Virus record (IMG/VR): IMGVR_UViG_3300032242_003989
Location: 1-20,200 of that record
DNA length: 20,200 bases
Strand: one strand, 5' to 3'
From: a virus
A model generated the notes under the pieces. The model searched no databases. It worked only from the letters and a program-made list of their open reading frames with translations, and was not told the DNA's origin. Each line of letters starts with the position of its first letter. Position 1 is the first letter of the stretch. Below, one piece after another: positions 7,701-17,700 of this stretch. Both the position numbers and the translations under genes were made by a program.

Positions 7701-9188
7701 TTGTTTAAAATATTTCAAGCCGATAAGGACACTTATATCACCAATAAGGTCATTAATGGCGTTCCTAAATTGGAATCCAACGTTGGACAGGCAGGCACGC
7801 TTAATCTATTTAAGTTATACGGCAGCACATATTCGGGTTCTAATCCAAATTTAGAGCTCAGCCGACTATTAATTCACTTTAATTTAGACGATCTAAAGAA
7901 CGGATATCAATCCGGTGAATTTGATATCAACAACTTTTCTTGTCAAATAAAGTTATTTGATGTCTACGGCGGTCAACCTTGTCCTTCAAGATTTAATGTT
8001 TCTGTTTTTCCGCTATCTACAACATTTGATGAAGGGCTAGGACGCGATGTCGTCTTTTATCAGGATGTCAACGCTGCCAACTTTCTATCTTCTTCCGTTA
8101 ACGTTCCATGGATTCTAAGCGGGGCGGCGGCTTCAGGTTCAATAACAGATTCTTGTGATTATATCACCGGAACTATCATTGGTGCGCAAAACGTTTATCT
8201 TGAATCAAATCAATTCTTCGTTAGCGGCGAAGAAGACCTCCTCGTCGACGTGACACAGATCATATCTGCAACATTGATCGACAACATTCCAGATTCAGGT
8301 TTTAGAATTTCTTTTTCAGAAACCGAAGAAAATGATCAAAAATCGTACTTCGTCAAACGTTTTGCCGCCCGTAATGCTTACGATGCTTCAAAAAGACCAC
8401 AGCTTTTACTGCGCTATGATGACTCCGTGCAGGACGAGACACAGGACATAGTTCCAAACACTGACAGGTTTTTGTATCTTAAAAATTACGATCACACGGG
8501 CATCGCGTCTAATTTTTTCCTAAACGGAAACGAATTATCAGGCTCAGCATGCTTAAGTCTGATGTTATCATCTTCCTATCAAACATTCTATTTTTCAGGA
8601 TCTAGCGTCACAAAAAATGGAATAAACCTGACAGGAAATTATTTTTCCAAGATTAATTTAGCAAATTTAACATCTTCGCTCAAGACTGCCTTAATAAAAG
8701 GACCTGTAAAATTTAAACCTTACTGGATGGACACGTCACACACAAATGTTTTTTATGCTGGTGATGATTTTTATGTCAAAAATTCCAACGCCACAACGTC
8801 GGTAATTCAACAAAATAATTTAATCGTCACAACCATACCAGAATCAAGTCAAACGGCCAGCACAGAAAAGAATACTGTTTTTAGGGTCAACATTTTTGAT
8901 AATTCATTGAGAACAAATCAACTCGTTAAAACTAGCATAAAATCAAAAAATCTAATCTTTAAAAATTGTTACTATAGAGTTGTTAATGCCGCCACAAAAA
9001 ATATCGTGGTTCCATTTGATGATGTAATTGGATCCACACGCTTAAGTTCTGATTCAAATGGCATGTTCTTCAATCTAGATCCAAGCGTCTTAATCAAGAA
9101 CGAAGAGTACTATATTGACATAATGATTGCCATAGACAATCAAATAAAAATATTTGAAAAATCATCAAACACATTTAAGGCAGCGTAA
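7701..9188 (+). CDS. DNRLRE-like beta-rich virion protein
   Basis: A 495-residue protein, probably a structural component attached to the baseplate. The N-terminus (FQADKDTYITNKVINGVPK, then NVGQAGTLNLFKLYG, then SRLLIHFNLDDL) follows the pattern of DNRLRE-type domains: a DTYI strand, a segment of small residues, then a strand giving the LxxFxL motif. Next come VYGGQPCPSRFNVSVFPLS and TFDEGLGRDVVFYQDV, typical of the carbohydrate-binding-like jelly roll of that family. The C-terminal half (from about residue 260) is another beta-rich region that I do not recognise. The start is TTG: no ATG is suitably placed, and AGGAAAGG (7683-7690) lies 10 bases upstream. The gene follows gp6 by two bases and is one codon-scale gap from the next large wedge-like gene, so a baseplate role is inferred from position. 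Confidence 0.72.
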   Translation: MFKIFQADKDTYITNKVINGVPKLESNVGQAGTLNLFKLYGSTYSGSNPNLELSRLLIHFNLDDLKNGYQSGEFDINNFSCQIKLFDVYGGQPCPSRFNVSVFPLSTTFDEGLGRDVVFYQDVNAANFLSSSVNVPWILSGAAASGSITDSCDYITGTIIGAQNVYLESNQFFVSGEEDLLVDVTQIISATLIDNIPDSGFRISFSETEENDQKSYFVKRFAARNAYDASKRPQLLLRYDDSVQDETQDIVPNTDRFLYLKNYDHTGIASNFFLNGNELSGSACLSLMLSSSYQTFYFSGSSVTKNGINLTGNYFSKINLANLTSSLKTALIKGPVKFKPYWMDTSHTNVFYAGDDFYVKNSNATTSVIQQNNLIVTTIPESSQTASTEKNTVFRVNIFDNSLRTNQLVKTSIKSKNLIFKNCYYRVVNAATKNIVVPFDDVIGSTRLSSDSNGMFFNLDPSVLIKNEEYYIDIMIAIDNQIKIFEKSSNTFKAA

Positions 9189-9193
9189 AAAAG

Positions 9194-12100
9194 ATGGACG
9201 ATAACAATAAAAGCTTTTTTAAGCAAAGAAAAAATAAAAAAGTCACACTGCGATTAGCTGACGTTGGTGAAATCGGCGCAATCGGTTCGTCGTCTTTTTA
9301 TCACAATTCTCTCGACTTTCCCCTGGTATCAAGCCAGGAGCTTAAGGTCGACTGGTCGAGATTTGATAGGCACACTTTCTTTTCTTCAGCTGCGGCAAAT
9401 GTCAATGTGGCTTTCGATAAAATTATTAATAGCTTTCCTTTCGATGGAACACAAAAGAATTTTGAAGAATTTTTAGCATCTCTCACCGGTTTTGAAAAAT
9501 ATGTTTTTGATTCCTTTCCAAAGCATAGAGGACAATTAAAATTTTCAGGCTCTTACATTTCAGTCGATGATGCTGCAGGAAGCCTCTTTCCATCGTTGTC
9601 AAAAAATAAATCTGGAGAAAGCCTTCTAAGTCCTGATGATGGACCGTACACCATTGAAACATTTTTTTATGTACCTCCTAACGAAGTGCTAGGAAGACAA
9701 GTCGTCGCACAAAAGTTTAAAGACGGCGTCGGAATTACGCTGGCAATATCATCCAGTCAATCGGCGGTCGATACGGTTAATGCGCTATTCGTCATCAGCT
9801 CAGGAACATCAGCAATTAAAACTTCTTATCCCATGACAAGAGGTAAATTTAATCACGTTTGTGCAACTCTTGAAAATGAAGGCGATTTGAAATTCTTAAA
9901 TCTTTTCATCGATAATGAACAAGTTGCTCAATCCAATAAGGAAAAAATTGGTAAAATTTCCTTACCGGGTACTCAATTTCTAATTGGATCTGGCGTCGCA
10001 GTTGTCACCGGTAACATCGGTGGAACCCCACAATATTTTAATCCGACCTCCACTTTAAGTGGTTCTCTTGACGAGTTCAGGGTATTCTCAGGTAGAAGAA
10101 CGATTAATCAACAAAAACAATATTCTCAAAAATCTATCTTTTCTTCAGATGAACTAAAACTCTACTACAAATTCAACGAACCAATGGAATTTATGGAGGG
10201 CAACAATTTAAATTCAATTGTCCTGGATAGCTCTGGAAATTCCTTGCACTCTTCGATTCAAAATTTTAATTTAAATTTACGAGAAAATGCTGCGACCGAT
10301 GCGGAAAATCCATTCATTTACGAGCAATCACAATTAACTCCGATTCTCTTTCCATCCCATCCTGACGTCATCGATTTAAATACCCAGTTGCTAAGCAGCG
10401 CAACATTATACGATGAAGAGAATCCTAACATTATAACCAAATTGGTCCCTTCTCACTACCTCCTCGAGGGAAGTTTATTCGATGGAACTTCCACAGTTGA
10501 AGGTGACATTTCTAATTCAAACTACTCCGGAAATTCAATACCAGGTTCAGGAAAATTAGGAAACGTTCAAATAATGCTGACGTTTCTATACATGTGGGCA
10601 AAGTTTTTTGATGAAATGAAACTTTATGTGGACCACTTTAACAATATTAAATTTGTTGATTATGAGTCCATGGAAACAGTGCCTGATAATTTTTTGGTAA
10701 AATTTTTAACAGATTTTGGTTTTGATCACGTCAACATTTTTAACGACGCTGACATCGAGCAGTATGTGAACGGCGAAAATATCGACTATTTCATCAGCGG
10801 AGCAGAATTTACTTTAAAAAATATCCGTTCTCAAATTATGAGACGTTTATTGAGCAATATGCAATCAATAATTGACTCCAAGGGCACGATGCACGCAGTC
10901 AAATCTTTCTTTAGATCCGTCGGCATCGACCCAGATTCCACATTAAGAATCAGAGAATACGGCGGTCCAGGAAAAAATTTCCTCAAATATTCAAAGCAAA
11001 AAAAGATGGAATTGGCACCCATGATAAGCTTCGTTTCCTCATCAGGAGGAAATTTTACGGGTGTGCCGAGCGCAAGCATAAAAACCTCCCTTTTAAAGGG
11101 CAGTAGAGTTGAACCAGGCTATCCATTTATTTCCAATTCCTCATCCGATGGATTATTCACGTCAGGATCGTGGACAACTGAGTTGCAAGTTAAATTCCCG
11201 CCGTCTTACAACGACATTATTACAACTCAAAGTTTATGCAGATTAAACCTGACAGGCAGCGCCGTTGGGCCAGGCTTGGATTTAGGCGTCCTAACGAATT
11301 TAGTTGTCGTCAATTCGAATAGCACCGGACTCATGAAACTGTATGCCCAGCCGGGACACTCAGCATTAAACTCGCCAATGATGATGATGAGCTTGAACGT
11401 TCCTAATTTTTTTGACGGAACCCGGTGGAGCATAGGATTTGGTCGCCAAAGAAATGATTCAATTTCATCAATGGCATCATCAAGCTACTTCTTAAGAGTG
11501 GCCTCACAAGAGGCAGGTGAAATTAGAAGTTACTATGCGACTTCATCATTCTTTCTTGAATCCTATGATTCTCCTAACTCTAACGCCTTTAGCAATGCCA
11601 CAGCAGTCGCCATGAATGCCGATGGAATTTATATAGGAATTGGACATGAAGATGTAAAAAGCGGTTTATACTACTTAAACAAGTCAACAAATCCTGCTGA
11701 AGCAATCGCAACAAATTTTCAAGGTTTCGTATCAAACCTAAATTTTTGGTCAAAAGCCATCAGCGAGGATGAGTGGAAAACTCACGTGTTAAATCCCTTC
11801 TCGGTCGGTGTCGAAAATCCAGTCATTAACTTTGACTATGAAAATCACTTGAGCGGCTCATTCGAAAGATTAAGATTAAGTACGTTAAACGATCAAAATA
11901 TAGTTTATGCTGACAACACCGGAAAAATTGAACTGTTCGATGTATCCGGACAAAATACTCTTATGACCGGCAGCGGATTTATTGCAAACACGACCGCTTC
12001 AATTCACGATGCGATATATTTGAAATATCTGAATCCTTATTTTGATGAAAATATTGCAGATGAAAAAGTTAGAGTATATGGCTACAACGACATTGAAGAA

Positions 12101-12589
12101 ATCAATAAAAGAAGCTGGAGCCGACAAGGACCCGTTTTCGAAATACCTGCAACAGAAAGATCGGCGAATGCCAGCATAAATTTTACTGCTGAAATTTCCA
12201 TGCTGGATGCGCTCAATCGAGACATAATCAATATCATGTCTTCTTATGACGCATTGGCAACTGCCATTGGTTCTCCTGAATTATTATTTTCATCAAACTA
12301 CCCTGATGTAGAAAAAATAAGAGAAGTCTATTTCAATAAGTTAATAGATAAATTAAATTTTAAAGCATTTTTTGAATTTTATCGCTGGTTGGATCTTAAA
12401 TCTTTTGATATTTTATCATCATTGTTGCCTAAGAAAACCTTATTTAAGGGTGTGAATTTTGTTGTAGAATCTCACGTACTGGAGCGCCATAAAAATCAAT
12501 ACTACTACAGCAATCTGTATCTAACAGAAGCCAATAAAAAACTTTCTTCTATCACGCAAGTTTTGCTTGGAATTGTAAACAACAATTAG
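9194..12589 (+). CDS. Large baseplate-wedge-like protein with two LamG-like domains
   Basis: A 1131-residue virion protein in the position where T4 has gp7 (after gp6), but I cannot claim gp7 homology. Residues about 150-325 look like a LamG/concanavalin-type sandwich (GPYTIETFFYVPP, NHVCATLENEGDLKFLNLFI, GSLDEFRVFSGRRTINQQKQ). A second such fold lies at about 657-865 (SGSWTTELQVKFPP to FVSNLNFWSKAISEDEW). Between them, residues 461-592 carry a helical wedge segment (MLTFLYMWAKFFDEMKLYVD) and the IDSKGTMHAVKSFFRSVGID motif ending in IREYGG, a pattern often seen in tail/baseplate proteins. The C-terminal 120 residues contain FKAFFEFYRWLDLKSFDIL and VNFVVESHVLERHK, which I associate with such wedge proteins. 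The two LamG-like folds suggest surface glycan binding. Only weak ribosome-binding sequence (AAGG) is seen 13 bases upstream. Confidence 0.75.
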   Translation: MDDNNKSFFKQRKNKKVTLRLADVGEIGAIGSSSFYHNSLDFPLVSSQELKVDWSRFDRHTFFSSAAANVNVAFDKIINSFPFDGTQKNFEEFLASLTGFEKYVFDSFPKHRGQLKFSGSYISVDDAAGSLFPSLSKNKSGESLLSPDDGPYTIETFFYVPPNEVLGRQVVAQKFKDGVGITLAISSSQSAVDTVNALFVISSGTSAIKTSYPMTRGKFNHVCATLENEGDLKFLNLFIDNEQVAQSNKEKIGKISLPGTQFLIGSGVAVVTGNIGGTPQYFNPTSTLSGSLDEFRVFSGRRTINQQKQYSQKSIFSSDELKLYYKFNEPMEFMEGNNLNSIVLDSSGNSLHSSIQNFNLNLRENAATDAENPFIYEQSQLTPILFPSHPDVIDLNTQLLSSATLYDEENPNIITKLVPSHYLLEGSLFDGTSTVEGDISNSNYSGNSIPGSGKLGNVQIMLTFLYMWAKFFDEMKLYVDHFNNIKFVDYESMETVPDNFLVKFLTDFGFDHVNIFNDADIEQYVNGENIDYFISGAEFTLKNIRSQIMRRLLSNMQSIIDSKGTMHAVKSFFRSVGIDPDSTLRIREYGGPGKNFLKYSKQKKMELAPMISFVSSSGGNFTGVPSASIKTSLLKGSRVEPGYPFISNSSSDGLFTSGSWTTELQVKFPPSYNDIITTQSLCRLNLTGSAVGPGLDLGVLTNLVVVNSNSTGLMKLYAQPGHSALNSPMMMMSLNVPNFFDGTRWSIGFGRQRNDSISSMASSSYFLRVASQEAGEIRSYYATSSFFLESYDSPNSNAFSNATAVAMNADGIYIGIGHEDVKSGLYYLNKSTNPAEAIATNFQGFVSNLNFWSKAISEDEWKTHVLNPFSVGVENPVINFDYENHLSGSFERLRLSTLNDQNIVYADNTGKIELFDVSGQNTLMTGSGFIANTTASIHDAIYLKYLNPYFDENIADEKVRVYGYNDIEEINKRSWSRQGPVFEIPATERSANASINFTAEISMLDALNRDIINIMSSYDALATAIGSPELLFSSNYPDVEKIREVYFNKLIDKLNFKAFFEFYRWLDLKSFDILSSLLPKKTLFKGVNFVVESHVLERHKNQYYYSNLYLTEANKKLSSITQVLLGIVNNN

Positions 12590-12599
12590 GATCACTAGC

Positions 12600-13376
12600 A
12601 TGTCAATATCGGCATTTAAAGAATCTAATCCCGTAGTCAACCAATTTAAAAGTGCCGAATATGGGCAGCCATATGTCAATGTCATTGGAATTGATACACA
12701 AGAAATAGATGCCTTCAGACAAGGCGTTGAAATTACGTCTTATCGATCCAATGTGCTTGGAATTTATAAAATTAGAGTTTCCACCGTGGACCAAAGTTAT
12801 GGGCAGGGAGGAAATCAGCCGTTTGATACAGCTTTTAGTGACGAAGTTACTTTACCCGATCAAATAATGTCAAAAAGAATTGATGTGCAATACGGCGATC
12901 AAAATGTCTTCTCACAAACTTTAAACGGTGTAATAGAACCGCTTGCCATCAGAAAATTAATATATGCAACGGGCATAACATACCCTCGTGATGCAAATGA
13001 AATAAGAGGCCATCTCATGGCAGGAAACATAACGCAACTAAAGGGTTCAGATTCAGTCCAGGATACACAAGAATTTAATAGCAGCATAAATTACCATGCT
13101 GGTTTTTTAGATAATTTTATAGATGATTTAGGACAACTTCGGCCGCAAACATTCTACGAGATTGAATCACAAAAAGTATCTTCATTCAATGAGTGTTTTC
13201 CTGTAAATCCAACAGAGATTGGACAACAAAATTTTAAAAATTTGCTAAGCGGCAGCATTAGAATCGCCGGAACCAGGCTTGGATCACACGAAATTTCTGC
13301 AACTTGCGGTTTTGTGTACGACGATGTGTCTGGTGTTGGAACAGATTCGATTGCATTTGGTGGATTGAGGTACTAA
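12600..13376 (+). CDS. Virion-associated protein of unknown function
   Basis: A 258-residue protein that I do not recognise. It is mainly beta-strand rich, with no membrane segment or signal peptide. The first 50 residues contain YVNVIGIDTQEIDAFRQGVE; the middle has VIEPLAIRKLIYATG; and the C-terminus ends in GTDSIAFGGLRY after a possible strand region. TTAGGA at 12586-12591, overlapping the previous stop codon, lies 8 bases before the ATG, so the gene is translationally linked to the wedge-like gene. The next gene begins one base after its stop. It could be a wedge or linker protein at the baseplate periphery, by position comparable to T4 gp8 (334 residues), but no sequence resemblance supports this. 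Confidence 0.6.
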   Translation: MSISAFKESNPVVNQFKSAEYGQPYVNVIGIDTQEIDAFRQGVEITSYRSNVLGIYKIRVSTVDQSYGQGGNQPFDTAFSDEVTLPDQIMSKRIDVQYGDQNVFSQTLNGVIEPLAIRKLIYATGITYPRDANEIRGHLMAGNITQLKGSDSVQDTQEFNSSINYHAGFLDNFIDDLGQLRPQTFYEIESQKVSSFNECFPVNPTEIGQQNFKNLLSGSIRIAGTRLGSHEISATCGFVYDDVSGVGTDSIAFGGLRY

Positions 13377-13377
13377 A

Positions 13378-14787
13378 ATGTCATTAACATCAATCACAGT
13401 CTCATTGGATCCAAGCCCGGTTACTAATACGCTTGAAGTCGGTAAAAAAGCTAAAATTAAGATTACCACAAATGAGGCAGTCGACGTAACAGCGCTTGCC
13501 GATATCACCGCCGTGGTCTTTAGTGACATTAATATAGCATCTTACAACCCTTCACAGGGCATTAAGCCTTATGTAATTTATGGTTTATCTATTGGAACTG
13601 TTGACGTAACAATCACAGCGTCGTATTCGGGTTTTACCGACACGCAAACATTCACTTTAAATGTCACGACCATTGGCGGCGGTGAGGGTCTCACTTCGCT
13701 CGATTCAGTGTTGACTTCTTTGTCAATCTCTTCGCCAGTGAACTCGGCACCGAAAGACAGCATTTTAACGCCGACGGTGACGTATTCAGCGGACGTAACA
13801 AGATACAGCAATTCGCCACCAGCATACTCAACCGTGGCGGCGCCAGGTTCTTCCGTTTTATGGACGTCTAGTGACGCAAGCGTTGCCACATTTTCATCTG
13901 ACGTATTAACACATCATGACGTCGGAAGCACGAACATAACGGCAAATTATTATGGCGTTGGAAACACGACAACTTTTACGGTGACGGAACCGTCGATAAC
14001 TTCGATCGCGGTTTTGCCTGCCACATACAACATTCCAGTGGGTTTAAACCACCAATATACCGCCACGGCGACGTATGATAATGGAAAAACGGCGAACATT
14101 ACGTCGACGGCAATGTGGTCGTCTTCTCCCACTAGTTACGTGAGCATTACTAACGGGCTGGTAACAGGACTTGCAACAAATGTCGCGCCCATCGCAATCA
14201 AAGCCACCCAAGACTCTCACGAGGGAACAGCGCAGGCTTACGTCGTTCCTGCTGTTCCAATTTCATTATCAATCTCTCCAAAAGATGAAACGATTCCAAA
14301 AGGAACGATCCAGGAATACACGGCCATCGTCACGTTATCGGATGGAAGCACGCTGAATGTTTCAATTAGTGCTGACACCACCTGGCAGACTGATGATCCT
14401 TTAATATCACAATTTAATCAACCACAAAAAAATATCGCCAAAGGTCTCCTGGAAGGATCGACACAAATATCGGCCACATATACATTTGGTGGTGGATCCG
14501 AAGAGTTAATCGAACATACAACTTTAAATGTTGATCCGCCGGCAATTCTGTCATTCGACATAATACCAAAAAATCCTAAAATATTTAGAGGTGAATCACA
14601 GCAATTCCACGCCCACGCAATTTTTACCGATGGCGAGCGTGAAGTTACCAATAGCTCACTTTGGCATGCGGAAAGTGAGCAAGTCGCTCTCAAGGGAAAT
14701 CCGGGAGAATTTATCGGAACGACACTGGGACAAACAGAAATCCGTGCCTCTTATAATCCGAGCGCAACGACAATACTTTCGGTCATT
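13378..14787 (+). other. Ig-like repeat block with higher GC content
   Basis: This is the part encoding the five Ig-like domains. By hand count, bases 13681-13860 have 93 G/C of 180 (52%), against 58 of 180 (32%) for 18001-18180 in the same gene. Codons such as acg, gcg and tcg are frequent in the block. The five domains are divergent, so it is not a recent tandem duplication. Confidence 0.6.
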
Positions 14788-17700
14788 GACGGTATAGATG
14801 ATAACTACATACTGACATACCACGAATCCAATGACGACGGTTTCGACAGACCTATTACTTCTTTCACCAGAGTAATTGATTCTTCGCCCACGGCGCTAAG
14901 CGCTTCTGCTCAAATCGACCTAGGTTTCACTACAACTTTTGACGGTTTTTCATGCAATAAATTCGTTGTCACAAAGTTTGGATCGTTATTCTTAGGAGAT
15001 TCATCCCTTGACATCGACAGCTCGTTCGATACTGATCCAGCACAGGGAACCGAAAACATAAAATATACTTCATTAATAAAGAACATATCACAACCAAATT
15101 TAGTATTACTCCCGTGGGCAGGAGAACTTGGACCAGTTTTTAGTGATGTGTCTCACATCGATACGACCACAGAAAATAAACAAAAAATAGTTAAAGGAAT
15201 TGAACCCGTTCCGGGACAAGGTTTAAATTTTTATGATGAAGTTGGAGGAGGTGTCTTTGTTAAGATTGCTGATTTCCATCCAATCAAAGGTCGCAGAACC
15301 ATCATCAGGTGGAATTGCCTGACAACAAGTTCGGTTAAATTAAGTGAAGTTTTACAGGCCAGTCGTGTAGAATTTGAATGTTCCATATATGAAAATGGAA
15401 AAATTGAATTCGTTCACGGTAATGCTGAAAAATTATCTTTATTCAACGGAACAGAAAAAGACTATTCAATCGCGGCCATTTGGCCAACAAATTCATACAC
15501 GGTTAAATTTAAGGATTTCTCTCCTTACTTAAAGAATGATCCTAAGAATATTAGTATTCACGGCGGTGCATATTTCGATGGGACTATATCGTTTATCAGC
15601 AATTTAAATTCGACACTAACAAATTTCAATCTGACTTATTTTGATAGCACCTTAAAAAGCTATCTAAACTGGCCACTGCACAATGGTAAAAATGGTGTCT
15701 TCACATTTATGCCTATTCCTAAAAGAAGAAAAACTCTTCCGAAGAAGGAAATAAAAAGATTACAAGGAATTAAAAAAGAAGAAAACAAGAAGTGCAACAC
15801 TTACGACGATAGGTCAACGCTCGCATTTGTAATTGATGCGACGAATTATCCATCCAATTTACCCAGATTTTATGCTTCCGGAATACCAGGGATAGCGGAA
15901 AGACAGGATGTTTTTACCAACGATGTGATAATAAACAAACAGATCGAATCCAGCGCGGCACAGAACTGGATTCCTTCCACAAAGGAATACACTTCAGATC
16001 CTTTTTCTGAAATAAACTTATATGAGCAAGGAAAACAAACTTCTTTTTACTTGACGGGAACCTCACACACAACCATAGGCGAAGGATTCACCCAACCGCT
16101 GCGATCAAAGTCAATCATCAGAATGAACATGCCGTTGCAGGTAAAAACTACTTTACCCGATGTAACGTCTTCGATACTGTTTTATAACAAACACAACAAA
16201 AGATTCGAAATACAAAAAGCTGATTCGCTTCGAGTCGTCGATAAGTTCAATGATTTATTTCCAGATGATGCCAGATTATTCGGTGCGCTGGGGAACCACG
16301 TGTCTTCAGGATCCAAATGGAATGGAACCGGATTTACAAATGACTCTTATATAGAATCAATTGCCGTTGGATCTGTGTCAGATACATACACAAATCTTCC
16401 TTTTGAAATTGACAATGATTATACGGCATTACAACAACACGTTTTGCAGCCTGAAATACAAGGACCATTCTTAATAGAAAAAGTTATTTTTCAAATCCCG
16501 CTGGAAGCGGGACCGGGATGGTTCGAAGATGTCACAAAGGCATATAAAAAAGACTGGATAACCGCAGGAACAGGCGAATTTAATATTGCAAATACCGATC
16601 AAATTGATATCGGTGGTCCTGCAATAACCGCAGCTCTTCATTTACAAAGATCTGTACCTGACGAACTAAACTCCAATGTCGGGAAGAGACGCGCGGTAAT
16701 TGCACAAGCGGTTATCACACATGAAAATGACGTAAATGCTGAAAGTCCAAATTTTATTTCGACTTTTTCTGGCACCGATATCAACAATTTTATTGTCTTT
16801 ATGCAGGGCATCAAGGCGTTCGGTGTAACGCCGAATGCAATCGTTTCTCCTACAGTTAGCGGATATTTTAATGGTGATGTTGTGTGTGAGGCGACAGCAG
16901 TTAATGGCGCCGGAAATCTGATATCATTGTCTGCCAATTTGCTAGGTGAGAAGAACGGTGCAACAGGACCTACCTCGGCCGGTACGGGTTCATTGGGACT
17001 TTTATTAAGTTCTTCAATTTCTTTATATGACGATACAACTTTGCCTATTAACAGCAATGTCATATCAATCAAACCATTTGGTAGGGAACATGTTGGATTA
17101 AATCAATTTTTCGACGATCGATCAGTTGAAGGCGGAAAAGTACAGCTGGGCTCTATACTTCCAAGTTCATCTATAAAAAATCCATTTGCTGTGCCAAATG
17201 CGATGCAATCGGGAAATAAGTTTAATCCTCTCACAACATTAAAACAAACGGCAATTGAGTCTGCGTTTTTTAGAGGCGCAATCTTAAATGAAAGTCAAAA
17301 TCCTTCACCATTTCTAATATACCCAGGAGAATCGCTCGTTGTTAGTCTTTCAAAGACACGGCCCGTATTCGGTGAAAAGGATACAAACTACACATACGCT
17401 TATAGCGGTAGTCACGATGTTAAAATTGGAACAGGATCGCTTGCGGTCACCTTGTATGGATCATACATTAGACAAGGAAGAGAAATACATCCTATTAAAA
17501 ATGAAGCTGGTTTAACTCGAGCCGTGCAGGTCGCCTATGGTGACTCTCCCGTAATGGATCAATTTGACGTTGAGTCAACAGATTCCCTAATAGGAAGTTA
17601 CATAGACTCATATGTGACCGGCAACATCAGCGATAAAAGAGGTCGTGCGTTCTCGATATTCAATAAATCTGCAGATAAATCGACTGCATTAGACGATTCA

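Noticed and set aside
16638-17072. - strand open frame of 144 codons within the 1780-residue gene
   Set aside because: No ribosome binding site or recognisable domain, and it is fully covered by a well-supported gene on the other strand.
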